From assembly GCA_964459305.1 (NCBI GenBank), contig CAYWNA010000082.1, positions 1 through 48,219 on the forward strand: 48,219 nt of DNA. The letters run 5' to 3'. The DNA comes from CAYWNA01 sp964459305 (GTDB taxonomy: Bacteria; Planctomycetota; Planctomycetia; Pirellulales; Pirellulaceae). Under the pieces are notes generated by a model that saw only the letters and a program-made list of their open reading frames with translations, was not told the DNA's origin and did not search any database. Positions 29,530-38,375 of the stretch are shown here, in pieces (the stretch's first letter is position 1; the number at the start of each line of letters is the position of its first letter). The position numbers were made by a program, and so were the translations under genes.

Positions 29530-32436
29530 ATGAGTACCGCCCCAATCGAACCTTGGGTCGAAGTTGCCGCACTCCATCCGGATGTGTTGTCCGAGGACTT
29601 CTCAGAAGACATCTTTGCCCTGGATCTTGGTCCATTGGTAGATGGAAACCCACATGTGCCGGCCGTGTACCGTGACGCGGAGCATTTTTTCCGGGCTTCG
29701 TACCTTACGAGCGGACTCCGATCGTTGCTCGACGACGCGCTCTCCCGTTTGGCGGGCGGAGCGGGGAACCGCGTCTTGAAACTCGTCACGGCGTTTGGCG
29801 GCGGTAAGTCGCATACGTTGGCATCCCTGTACCACGCGGCCGAGAGCCGCGAAGCCTTGGATGTGATCCCGGAAGGCCAAACGCTGCCACGGCCGGCCAA
29901 CGTGCGTGTCGCTGTGTTCGACGGCCAGTTCTTCGACGCCGTCAATGGCAAAGCGATCCCCGGCGAAAAGTTCCGCGCCCGAACGATGTGGGGATGGATC
30001 GCCTGGTCGCTGGGCCGTAAGCCGGGCTATGAATTACTCCGGGCGCAGGACGAAGCTCGCGTCGCACCGGGCGGTGACGAGATACTGCAACTCCTGGCCG
30101 ATGGACCGAACCTGATCCTGCTCGACGAGGTGCTGAATTTCCTGATTAGCGCCGGCGGCTTGAAGGTGGAGCAGACGACACTGCGGGACGAAACGCTGAC
30201 CTTCCTGCAACGTCTGACCGTGGCGGTCGGAAACGCGCCGAACACGGCGATGGTGTTCTCGCTCCAGTCAAGTAAACGTGAATCGTTGGAGTATGTGAAC
30301 CTGCTTCAGACGGTAGATCACTTGGCGGCCCGGAAAGATCAACGTCGGGAACCGGTCGAGGGCAGTGAAATTCTGTCGGTGATCCAGCGGCGCCTGCTGG
30401 CCAACCTTCCAAGTGCCCAAGAGTCGGCTCCGGCCGCCAACGCTTATCAAGACATTGTCACGCAGATGCGGCGGGCATACGCCCAGAGTGATGCGGAACG
30501 ACAGCAGGCAGACGAAGAAGGTTTGGCGCTGCGCGACCGCATCCGTGCGGCGTATCCATTCCATCCTGATTTGATCGACCTGATGCGGGAACGCTGGGCG
30601 GCGATTCCGGATTTTCAGCGAACCCGCGGCGCATTGCGGTTTCTGGCGTCCTGTCTGCGGGTGGCTCACCGCGAAGGCAAGAGCCGGGGTGTTCTGGGAC
30701 CGGGCGACGTTCCAATCCACGACTCCGAAGTACGGCTCGCCTTCTTCAAGGAAGTCGGGCAGCAAGCGGACTTCCAGGCCGTGCTGGAACATGATTTCCT
30801 CGGTGCCAATGCTCGCGTCCGGCGCATTGACGACCGCCGGGGCAAGGAGAACCCCGCCGAGGCAGCGCGGCGGCCAGCAACTCGCTTGGCAACGGCTATC
30901 CTGATGTACTCGTTTGGCGGATTACGGCGGGAAGGCGGGGAAGAAGGCGAGGTCTTGCCACCCGGAATCACCGAAGCGGAACTGTTGTCCGTGTGTGTCG
31001 GTCCTGATCTCGATTCGACCACGGCTATGGCGTGCCTCAAAGAGCTAAGTCCGACAAGCGCGAACGGATGCTTGTACCTGCACTACGACGGTGTCCGCTA
31101 CTGCTTCAAGAAAGACCCGAACATCACCCTGTTGTTGGAGCAGGAGGCCGATATCGTCGGCCGCGGTGAAAAGCGGGTGCGGGCACGGATCCAGGAGATG
31201 ATCGAAGAGCGTCTGGCCGGGCACCGCAATGCCATCGTTTGGCCTGACGGTTCGGCGGCGATTGACGATGGTGACCCGCAGTTTCTAATTGCTTACCTGC
31301 CGCTAGAGTTCAGCGGTCAACCGAGTGCTGCTCAGAAGGCGACCGCCAAGGACATGTTCGAGAAACGCGGTGATACGCCACGCAGCTACCGCAACGGTTT
31401 GGGGTTGGCCATACCTTCGTCGGACCAGATCGAAGTTCTGCGGCGTTCCGTGCGCTACCTGATGGCTGCTGAAAGCGTCAAATCGAAGGTGAAGCAGTTG
31501 AACCTTACCGCCGAGCAGAAAAGCCAATTGCGGGAACGAGAGGCGACAGAAGCCGCCGCTGCCGAATCCGCCTTGCTCAAACTTTACAGCGAAGTCTGGC
31601 TTCCTCGCGTCGAGTCTGGGGCCATCACCATCGACCCAGTCGCCGCGGGCGGTCGCCCCCTACAAACGACGCTGAATGAAAAGAAACAGGCGATGATCCA
31701 TGAGCGGGTCATGGAACTGATCACGTCGATGAAGAAGAAGGTCTTTTCGTCGCTGAAGCCGAGGAAGATTGTGGAGCTATTCAATCTCGGCGAAGGGGCG
31801 CAGCCACAGCCAGGTATTCCCACCAGCGACGTGGTGGACGGCTTCTTCTCATTCCTGGGATTCCCGCGACTGGCGGACAGCACACTGATTCAGAAGGCCA
31901 TCACACAGGGCATTGAAGAGGAACACTTCGGCTACGTCTCCGGCCCCAGACCCGTCCTTGGGCCCGACGGATGTTTCCAGGTCGCGACGAACAAGGTGCG
32001 TTTCAAGGTTCCCGTCGCCGCGGACGAGATCGACCTGGAATCCGGATTCCTGATGACGCCGCAAGCGATCCCCACACCGCCTGCCGCCGAAGACTCAGGA
32101 GCATCCGAATCCGTCTCCTACGCTGGGACGAGTGCTCCAAATGTGGGCACTGTAAGCGAGCCGACATCGCCAGACGTGGAGTCTCCAACATCAGGCACCG
32201 TAACGCCTGCACCAACAGCACAACCGTCGAGTCCCACCGTCAACGATCCCGTAGACTTGACATTCCAAGCAGATCGGAACCAGCTTTACACCGCCTGGAA
32301 CGCCATCGCCAACTTGGCTGACATGGCCGGCAAGGTGCAGGTCACGATTAGTGCCGAGTCCGAAGATGGCTTTGATCGCTCCAAGCTGAACAACGGGGTT
32401 CTGGAGCCGCTTCGGGAAGCCGATCTGATTGAGTAG
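29530..32436 (+). CDS. DUF499 AAA-type ATPase (Hma-type ATPase)
   Basis: About 968 residues from ATG 29530, with GAGAGGG eight bases upstream; an in-frame TTG at 29506 overlaps the methylase and is less likely. TAFGGGKSHT gives the Walker A (Lys93), and LILLDEVLNFL the Walker B (Asp199-Glu200). The body matches DUF499 proteins. Residues about 850-910 form a Ser/Thr/Pro-rich linker leading to a small C-terminal domain. It completes the helicase-methylase-ATPase set. DUF499 ATPases are usually found beside DUF1156 methylases, and I infer a DNA-loading or remodelling role. A 100-bp gap then separates it from the Ntn-hydrolase gene. Confidence 0.85.
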   Translation: MSTAPIEPWVEVAALHPDVLSEDFSEDIFALDLGPLVDGNPHVPAVYRDAEHFFRASYLTSGLRSLLDDALSRLAGGAGNRVLKLVTAFGGGKSHTLASLYHAAESREALDVIPEGQTLPRPANVRVAVFDGQFFDAVNGKAIPGEKFRARTMWGWIAWSLGRKPGYELLRAQDEARVAPGGDEILQLLADGPNLILLDEVLNFLISAGGLKVEQTTLRDETLTFLQRLTVAVGNAPNTAMVFSLQSSKRESLEYVNLLQTVDHLAARKDQRREPVEGSEILSVIQRRLLANLPSAQESAPAANAYQDIVTQMRRAYAQSDAERQQADEEGLALRDRIRAAYPFHPDLIDLMRERWAAIPDFQRTRGALRFLASCLRVAHREGKSRGVLGPGDVPIHDSEVRLAFFKEVGQQADFQAVLEHDFLGANARVRRIDDRRGKENPAEAARRPATRLATAILMYSFGGLRREGGEEGEVLPPGITEAELLSVCVGPDLDSTTAMACLKELSPTSANGCLYLHYDGVRYCFKKDPNITLLLEQEADIVGRGEKRVRARIQEMIEERLAGHRNAIVWPDGSAAIDDGDPQFLIAYLPLEFSGQPSAAQKATAKDMFEKRGDTPRSYRNGLGLAIPSSDQIEVLRRSVRYLMAAESVKSKVKQLNLTAEQKSQLREREATEAAAAESALLKLYSEVWLPRVESGAITIDPVAAGGRPLQTTLNEKKQAMIHERVMELITSMKKKVFSSLKPRKIVELFNLGEGAQPQPGIPTSDVVDGFFSFLGFPRLADSTLIQKAITQGIEEEHFGYVSGPRPVLGPDGCFQVATNKVRFKVPVAADEIDLESGFLMTPQAIPTPPAAEDSGASESVSYAGTSAPNVGTVSEPTSPDVESPTSGTVTPAPTAQPSSPTVNDPVDLTFQADRNQLYTAWNAIANLADMAGKVQVTISAESEDGFDRSKLNNGVLEPLREADLIE

Positions 32437-32536
32437 AGTTTTGCCAAATGATTCGCGAACTATGGCTTGCGTGACTTGTTCCGAGATATGCTGTGATGAT
32501 TGGCCACCGGAGAAGGTTCGTTGATTGGAGATCGCG

Positions 32537-33433
32537 ATGACAATCGCCGCGTGTTACCTTTCGGCAGAGGGTGTAGTCTTTGGCGCCGACAGTACCACTA
32601 CGATGTACGTCAGCGGCCACGGCCCCGGAGCGCTAGGCTCAGAGCATCATTTCAACTTCGCACAGAAGATTTACCAGATCGGGGAGAACAGCACCCTCGG
32701 CATGACCATGTGGGGGCTTGGCGATCTTCCCAGCGTGAGCTACCGAACGCTCATCGCCAAGTTTGCTGATTCGCTCATCGGACAGGGCGTCCAGTCAATG
32801 GATGAAATCGCGGACCAGTGGAATCAGTTGTTTTGGCAAGCCTACTCGAACGATTACGGGCAGGTTCTCCAACGCGTACAAGAACTCCAGAGCCAGACGA
32901 CAAGGACGCCCGAGGAAGAGGACGAGCTGCTTTCATTCGTGCACACTTTCTCCGGCGGTTTCTGTCTGGGTGGATACTTGATGAACGACCGAACGCCCAG
33001 GGCATACGAAATACTCTACGATCCGACTCTTGTAGCCCCCGCATGCGTTGAACCCCTTGCTATCGGGACCACGCGATTTTGGGGCTGCCCCAACCTCGTT
33101 AATCGGCTGGCGTATGGGATCGACGAATGGCTCTATTCCAACATTCTTCAATCGGGCAAGTGGGGCGGCACAGAGCAGGATCTCGTAGATTTGATCACAC
33201 CGTATTGCCTCGGCCAGCCGCAGGATCTGCCGATTCGCGAAGCGATTGACTGGGTACACGCATCGATCTACACTACCATTAAGACGATGAAGTTTTCCCA
33301 CATGGCGCCCGTGTGCGGCGGACCTGTGGAGGTGGCAGTAATCACAACGGACAGGCGATTCCGTTGGGTACGACACAAGCGGTTTGATGCCGCGATTGGG
33401 GATGAGGGGCTGAGCGATGTCCACCGCGATTAG
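32537..33433 (+). CDS. Proteasome-beta/HslV-like Ntn hydrolase
   Basis: About 298 residues from ATG 32537, with GGAG upstream. The N-terminus reads MTIAACYLSAEGVVFGADST, closely paralleling proteasome beta/HslV cores: Thr2 would become the N-terminal nucleophile after Met removal, and GVVFGADS matches the strand-turn carrying the conserved Asp17-type residue. FSGGFCLGGYL and PVCGGPVEVAVIT fit later strands of the fold. It is longer than HslV (about 175), with an inserted helical segment around residues 75-130. No proteasome ATPase or alpha subunit is nearby, though the DUF499 ATPase lies upstream. The small next gene overlaps its end by 17 bases. Protease or amidase activity is a prediction. 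Confidence 0.7.
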   Translation: MTIAACYLSAEGVVFGADSTTTMYVSGHGPGALGSEHHFNFAQKIYQIGENSTLGMTMWGLGDLPSVSYRTLIAKFADSLIGQGVQSMDEIADQWNQLFWQAYSNDYGQVLQRVQELQSQTTRTPEEEDELLSFVHTFSGGFCLGGYLMNDRTPRAYEILYDPTLVAPACVEPLAIGTTRFWGCPNLVNRLAYGIDEWLYSNILQSGKWGGTEQDLVDLITPYCLGQPQDLPIREAIDWVHASIYTTIKTMKFSHMAPVCGGPVEVAVITTDRRFRWVRHKRFDAAIGDEGLSDVHRD

Positions 33434-33635
33434 GCATGATCTCCAGCGACAGATTCAGGACAGGCTCCGGCAGATCCCGCGAGCGGACTGGGTGCGGTCG
33501 ATGATCGAGCATTTTGATCGCACCGGAACGTACCGATCCGAGGATCTCCGTCGCCTGCTGGGCGACCCGAATCGGGCGGTCGAGGTCGGTCCAAAGTCGT
33601 CTGTTTCTTCTCTATTCTGCGACCGAAACGCTTGA
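33417..33635 (+). CDS. Small protein coupled to the Ntn hydrolase
   Basis: Seventy-two residues from ATG 33417, with GAGGGG eight bases upstream and a 17-base overlap with the end of the Ntn-hydrolase gene. The sequence is amphipathic and charged in its first 60 residues (HDLQRQIQDRLRQIP, then EDLRRLLGDPNRAVEVG) and I recognise no family. The overlap and ribosome binding site make it a real gene candidate; it could be a regulator, substrate or adaptor of the hydrolase. It is the last gene of the plus-strand run and converges with the ankyrin cluster. Confidence 0.5.
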   Translation: MSTAIRHDLQRQIQDRLRQIPRADWVRSMIEHFDRTGTYRSEDLRRLLGDPNRAVEVGPKSSVSSLFCDRNA

Positions 33636-33836
33636 CAGACTGTCGCCACTTGTCCTGCAGACGTTTCCAGCTCGGCCGTGTTCCTCGTCGCCATCGCCGT
33701 TCTTTCCAGTTCCACGTTCCGATGATTCGTCTCGTCCACTAAAATGACGATGCGCGGCTAGGGTCGCTCCCGAACGCCGTAGCCTCACGGCCCGCCGCGC
33801 GTCCTTCTTGGGGCGCCACGGAGGCAGTGGCCATGT

Positions 33837-34145
33837 CTATCGGATCTGAGCCGTGGTGGCGTGGCCTTGCTCGGCTGCCAAGTGCAGAGGCGTACACTCA
33901 CGACTGTCTTTGGCGTCTATTTTTGCGGGATCATTTTGCAGGATCCATCTGACTGCAACGTTGTCGCCACTTCGCGCTGCTTCGTGAATGTCATCAGTTT
34001 GGACTGAGGGCATCGAGGGCGGCGCGGCCGTGAGGTTTGAGAGGTCCTGCAACCCTCGTGATACGAGAGAGTTTCCACCTACGCGGAGACTGCAATCGCT
34101 ACGTCGTGCGATGCTTCGCGTACTGGAATCTGTGTCATCGTTCAC
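33837..34145 (-). pseudogene. Truncated ankyrin-repeat paralogue with the shared N-terminal tag
   Basis: About 102 residues starting at GTG 34145, behind a purine-rich GGGGGTGGG leader. I choose this start because it aligns exactly with the starts of the two neighbouring tagged proteins. The protein carries the tag (RSIARRSDCSLRVGG, then NSLVSRGLQDLSNL), the linker MPSVQTDDIHEAA and one to one and a half ankyrin repeats, then stops after HATTAQIR. The next ankyrin gene has the same beginning but ten repeats. DNA identity between the two is high around the tag and linker, so this is probably a recent partial duplication. Truncated but possibly expressed as a short protein. Confidence 0.6.
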
Positions 34146-34260
34146 CAGCCCACCCCCGCTGATGCCCCATGTCTGTCTCCACGCGGGCGCGCGGAGAATC
34201 CGACGGTTGCTGGACGCGCGCGTCACCGATACCACGTCGGGGATGTAGGACCGCGCCGCA

Positions 34261-36015
34261 CTAAAGCAACCCTAGCCAGGGCATCTGCTTATCGAGGTTC
34301 CATACAAATCCATCCACCAATAACGCCCCAAGTAGCTCAGCCGATACGTTCTCCGCACCTTCTTCGCGCACGATCCTCTTCGCGTTTTTAACGACGAGAT
34401 CAGCCGCATCCTGCAAAGTCAAGGCATCGGATTCCTCTTGCATGTTCAACATCTGGGGGAGGCACGCTTCCGATTCCCATCCAAGCATTAGAACTGCGTT
34501 GTGTCGCAGAACATAGGCTTTTTCACTACGAGCAAGATGATCGGGATACTTCTCAAGCCACCATCGCAACAACTGCAGGCTATATAGGTAGTACGGATCG
34601 GCGTACTCCCCTTCGTGTTGGAGGAGCTTTTTCGCTAATTGATTTAGGCCAAGTCGGTTGAGCTCCAGTGGTTCTCTAGACTCTTTCGCCACTTGTGCCC
34701 CTGTCCTTAAGCGCAGGGACGAATCGACAGATGCGCGCTCGACTGTTCTGTTGGGGGCAAGGTCTTTCCCGCTGACTCCCCCATGCTGGCGAATGAAGTC
34801 TGCTACTGTTTCTTCTTCTAATGCTTCGATTGCATTGTTCGCCCAATCAAGCGGTGTGCAACCATTCACGTCAAGTGCGTTAACGTCGGCGCCATTCAAC
34901 AAGAGCCACTCAATCAACTCAACAATATGTACGCCCTCGTCTTCACAACAGTTGGCCGCAACGTGCAAGGGCAAGCAACCGTCCCGGTCCCTAGCGTCGA
35001 CGTCGGCGCCATGTTCGACCAACACCTCGGCAGTCTCGCGGTTCCCAGATTCGGAGGCCCAGTGAAGCGCCGTTCGCCCAGAATCATCCCTCTGACTGAT
35101 TAGCGCCCCATGTTCCAGCAAAGTCCGCACAGTCTGAGCGTCGCCAGAACCTGCCGCCACTAGGATAGGCGTCACGCTGTCTCGTCCTATCGCATCAACG
35201 AGGGCACCGTTTTCAAGCAGTAAGCCCAGCACATCTGAGTGCGCATGTTCAGCCCCGTGATGTAGGGGAGTCCACTGACGACAGTCTCTCGAATCCACGT
35301 CGGCGCCGTGGCGTATCAGACATAGCAGCATGTCAATGTGGCCGTCTCTCGCGGCTATGTGTATCGGAGTAATGCCCGATTGGGAGCTTTTGGCATCAAA
35401 GTCCGCTCCGCACGCCACAAGTCGCTCCGCCACGAGTACTGTGGATGCGTCGTTGCCGTGGCCATACCAATTCGGTGGACCGGCGGCATAGTGCAGAGGT
35501 TGGTATCCATCATCGTCCGCGACGCCAACATCGGCTGTAGGTAGAAGGTGACATGCGCAGGCATCCCTGCCAAGAAGTGCAGCCAAGTGCAACGGTGACG
35601 CGCCAGAGAACTGTCCAAAGTCGAGTACACACTGGGAGTTGCCATGCGTCTTCAGAATACGATTAACTCCCGTGGCCAGTCGAGCGTCTGCGCCCGCGCC
35701 TCGCATCAGCAAAAGTTCAACGATCTCTACGCGATCTTCGCAGACAGCGCAGTGCAAAGGCGTCCATTCGTCCTTGTCTTTGGCGTCTACTTTGGCTGGA
35801 TCTCCGTTCAGGATGCGTCTGACGGCCTCTATGTCGCCTTCTGTAGCCGCTTCGTGAATGTCATCAGTTTGGACTGAGGGCATCGAGGAAGGCGCGGCCG
35901 TAAGCTCTGCGAGATCCTGCAAGCCGCGAGATACGAGAAAGTTTCCACCGACGCTGAGACTGCGCTCACTGCGCAGTAAAAGGCTTCGCGATGTTGAATC
36001 AGTGTCGTCGCTCAC
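34261..36015 (-). CDS. Ankyrin-repeat protein with N-terminal tag and helical C-terminus
   Basis: About 584 residues from GTG 36015 (GGAG ten bases upstream); GTG 36045 would add ten residues, but 36015 aligns with the MSD start of the neighbouring tagged protein. Order: tag (residues about 1-37, RSLLLRSERSLSVGG then NFLVSRGLQDLAEL); linker MPSVQTDDIHEAA; about ten ankyrin repeats (TPLHxAAxxGHxxxxxxLLxxGADVDxxD type) up to residue about 410; and a 160-residue helical C-terminal domain ending MPWLGLL that I do not recognise. No signal peptide or transmembrane segment, so it is probably a cytoplasmic protein-binding scaffold. It lies in a minus-strand cluster with a J-domain protein and two other tagged proteins. 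Confidence 0.8.
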   Translation of the reverse strand: MSDDTDSTSRSLLLRSERSLSVGGNFLVSRGLQDLAELTAAPSSMPSVQTDDIHEAATEGDIEAVRRILNGDPAKVDAKDKDEWTPLHCAVCEDRVEIVELLLMRGAGADARLATGVNRILKTHGNSQCVLDFGQFSGASPLHLAALLGRDACACHLLPTADVGVADDDGYQPLHYAAGPPNWYGHGNDASTVLVAERLVACGADFDAKSSQSGITPIHIAARDGHIDMLLCLIRHGADVDSRDCRQWTPLHHGAEHAHSDVLGLLLENGALVDAIGRDSVTPILVAAGSGDAQTVRTLLEHGALISQRDDSGRTALHWASESGNRETAEVLVEHGADVDARDRDGCLPLHVAANCCEDEGVHIVELIEWLLLNGADVNALDVNGCTPLDWANNAIEALEEETVADFIRQHGGVSGKDLAPNRTVERASVDSSLRLRTGAQVAKESREPLELNRLGLNQLAKKLLQHEGEYADPYYLYSLQLLRWWLEKYPDHLARSEKAYVLRHNAVLMLGWESEACLPQMLNMQEESDALTLQDAADLVVKNAKRIVREEGAENVSAELLGALLVDGFVWNLDKQMPWLGLL

Positions 36016-36135
36016 TTGGTGGTCGCTCCGCTGATACGTAGTCACTCCGGCGAGTCGCTACAATTCGCATAGGCAGGACTCGTTGCCGCACATCTTCCAC
36101 TTGGTTCCGAGTGACGTTCTTAAGATGTCGAAGTC

Positions 36136-36936
36136 TCATCCTTTATCGCGTGACGCTATAATAGTCCTCGCTATTTGCCCTCTCGTTGGACCCTTCTCCT
36201 TCTCTTCCTCGGTAGCGCATGAGAGCCAAATGTCGAGCGCCGTATCGACCATATCCCGATTCGTTTCCATCTCCTTGAGCACGGAGTCGAGCAGCAGGAG
36301 TCGACGCCCGATTTCTTGCGTTGGGTTTCTCGCAAACGTCCAGATTCTGTCTTCGGCATGCCACGTTCCTCCGGTCTCACTTAGCTCTTGACTGTACGTG
36401 TCCGTATCGCCGGAGACCTCCCACACATCGATCCCATAACGCTTGGTCTCCCTGACCTTCAGACGGGCTCGATGCACGCGATGGTGTCGTTCGCGACGGT
36501 CGATTGCCTCCCATTGCTCTCGCTCCCTTTGCTCCAAAATCTCGGCCACATTGCCAGCCGGGTCTATGTGTGAAAACTCCTTACACTGGCCGAGCATTCT
36601 CCATGCGGATTCGATGTGTTCCCCAATCTTTGATAAGCGAAAATCTACACCACCGATCATCCCATGAACGTATGCCGTATACTCCGCGAATTCAGAGAAC
36701 CCCCTTTCGATGGCGGCACGGGTCAGCTTCGTTACTAGTGCAGCGAGCTCATCGGGGCTCACCTCTCTGTCTGACACTGCTGCGCGGACATCCTCAATAA
36801 GCGCCAACAGATTCTTGGCACTGAGACCCGCTAGATCCTGCAAGCCTCGTGATATTAGGGAATTCCTAACCGCGGTCAGACTGCGTTTGCAACGTAGTGC
36901 GATGCTTCGAGGTGTTGAATCAGTAGGGTCGCTCAT
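36136..36936 (-). CDS. Tagged protein of unknown function
   Basis: The 266-residue protein begins MSDPTDSTPRSIALRCKRSL and continues NSLISRGLQDLAGL, the tag shared with the two ankyrin proteins. The remainder is unrelated to them: a helical region (about 40-130), a basic/acidic helical stretch REREQWEAIDRRERHHR, a beta-rich part (YGIDVWEVSGDTDTYS, GGTWHAEDRIWTF) and a helical end. I recognise no family. It starts seven bases after the J-domain gene's stop, so the two are probably co-transcribed, with 120 bp to the ankyrin gene. What it does is unknown; the shared tag suggests a common partner. Confidence 0.7.
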   Translation of the reverse strand: MSDPTDSTPRSIALRCKRSLTAVRNSLISRGLQDLAGLSAKNLLALIEDVRAAVSDREVSPDELAALVTKLTRAAIERGFSEFAEYTAYVHGMIGGVDFRLSKIGEHIESAWRMLGQCKEFSHIDPAGNVAEILEQREREQWEAIDRRERHHRVHRARLKVRETKRYGIDVWEVSGDTDTYSQELSETGGTWHAEDRIWTFARNPTQEIGRRLLLLDSVLKEMETNRDMVDTALDIWLSCATEEEKEKGPTRGQIARTIIASRDKG

Positions 36937-36943
36937 CGAGTCG

Positions 36944-37750
36944 TCACCTGCTCAATAGTGATTCAAGTCTCGTCTTCGCTTCGTCAATCCGCTCAGTTAC
37001 CCGATCAGCCATTTCCGCCAGCAAATCGCGTCCCGCCGCAGTTGCTTCCTCGACTTGCGACTTGAGTTGAGACAATTCGCCTTGCCTCAATGCCTCAATC
37101 TCGTCCTTGATTGCGGCAAGGCGTTTCTGTACCAGGGCAATCGTGCGAATCGCTTGCACCAGTTTCGCCGCGGTGTCTTCTCCTTCCACTTGGTCTGGAG
37201 AAACTCGCCACTCGTCGAGTATCTGTCGAAGCCGTTCTTCATCGCATTCTTCGTAAGCTCTGTTTATCTCCGCCATGACCTTCTTGCGACGCGCCTTTTC
37301 GTTGGGATCGGTTGTCAAATCCGGGTGGAGTCGTCGGGCGGCTTCGCGATACAGCTTTCCGAGGCGTTCCGATGGTTCGAAACGGCGGTCTGCCGTGTCT
37401 GGCCCAACGTCGTCAACCGCCTGTGCTGACTCCCGCGCCCGCGTTCGCGCGTTCTCGGCCTTTTTGCGTGCTGAGTCGTCGCTCGGCTTACGGCGGAATT
37501 CGGCGTCGGCGATCTGCGCCTCCAAATCATCCAACTGCGCGTACAAGTGGCCGACTTCGTGGATGTACCGTCGCTCAAATGCGACGAGTTCACCGCGATG
37601 ATTCGCCAACTCCAATTCCCGATTGGCGAGTTCCGACTGTAGCTCTTGAAGTTCGGCTTGTTTTCGCTCGAGTTCTTCCTCTTCGGGCGTGAGATGTGCC
37701 GCCGTCTTCGCGTGCGTTGAGGAATCTAGCCGTCTTGACTCGTCTGTCAT
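36944..37750 (-). CDS. J-domain (DnaJ-like) coiled-coil protein
   Basis: The 268-residue protein has a long N-terminal coiled coil (residues about 20-85, ERKQAELQELQSELANRE) and a J domain at about 125-170, where REAARRLHPDLTTDPNEKA carries the HPD motif that stimulates DnaK ATPase. A second coiled region follows to the end. It lacks the Gly/Phe and zinc-finger parts of true DnaJ, so it is a specialised co-chaperone recruiting Hsp70 to particular clients. It is the first gene of the minus-strand cluster with the tagged proteins. No DnaK gene is in the window. J-domain proteins occur in several mobile-element and defence loci, which is as much as context allows. Confidence 0.75.
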   Translation of the reverse strand: MTDESRRLDSSTHAKTAAHLTPEEEELERKQAELQELQSELANRELELANHRGELVAFERRYIHEVGHLYAQLDDLEAQIADAEFRRKPSDDSARKKAENARTRARESAQAVDDVGPDTADRRFEPSERLGKLYREAARRLHPDLTTDPNEKARRKKVMAEINRAYEECDEERLRQILDEWRVSPDQVEGEDTAAKLVQAIRTIALVQKRLAAIKDEIEALRQGELSQLKSQVEEATAAGRDLLAEMADRVTERIDEAKTRLESLLSR

Positions 37751-38344
37751 TTTCCGTTCCTCGTTGGCGATGCATGCCGAAATGGCGGGCCGCGCAGCAG
37801 CGACCGAGCTAACGAAACAACAGCGGAGACTTGGCCGAGAGCGTAGGCGATATACACTCGTCCGGTCTGGAGACGCAAGGCTCTTGGCGTCAGTCTAGAC
37901 GCGCCCACCAATAGAAGCAATTAGGCGACGTGCCAGAAAAGATGAAGCCCCTGGCCAGAAGCTGAACCAGGGGCTCCGAGTGTATATCGCTGCGGCGACT
38001 CTACCACGCGAAAAACGTAACTGCAAGCCGAGTGCGGTTGCTGATTAATTGGTCGGTAAGTGGCTCGAATCGCGGGGTGGACCGATCAACCGCCGTTCAT
38101 GATTGGCTTTGAACACTCGGTTTGTTCTCCCCGGTCAGGGTCTTCCCGAGGCGTTCCGCGACGTGGGGGCACGGGAAGACCACGGCTCTCGGTAATGTAT
38201 GCTGGGGCGGTCTCGGATTCCGCCGTCCTTTGATACAATGACGGTGCCGGGCGACGGTCCGGCGTTCTCGATTCACGGCTCCGGCCGTCGGCGTTTCTCA
38301 CCTTCAGCACCGGCGGCCGGGCCGATTGAAAGAAGGTGATTCGG
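37751..38344. other. Divergent intergenic region with a stable hairpin
   Basis: About 590 bp between the minus-strand J-domain cluster and the next plus-strand gene, so it should hold two promoters. A nine-base-pair GC-rich hairpin lies at 37946-37954 with 37967-37975 (AGCCCCTGG and CCAGGGGCT), with no T-run; on the minus strand TCATCTTTTC follows. No gene in it is supported. The right part carries the 12-bp repeat that enters the next gene. Confidence 0.5.
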
Positions 38345-38375
38345 ATGGAAGTTCGGATGGAAGTTCGGATGGAAG
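38340..38375 (+). repeat. Three tandem 12-bp units overlapping the start of a gene
   Basis: TTCGGATGGAAG is repeated exactly three times. Each unit contains an ATG preceded by a GGAAG or AAGG, so each ATG is a possible start. The repeat is in frame and encodes RMEV. Copy number change would alter the N-terminus by four residues and the number of start sites without breaking the frame. Confidence 0.8.

Noticed and set aside
22951..32436. Assignment of the helicase/methylase/ATPase block to DISARM
   Set aside because: No DUF1998 gene, phospholipase-D-type gene or DrmA-like helicase is present; the DUF1156/DUF499/DUF3883 set fits Hma better.
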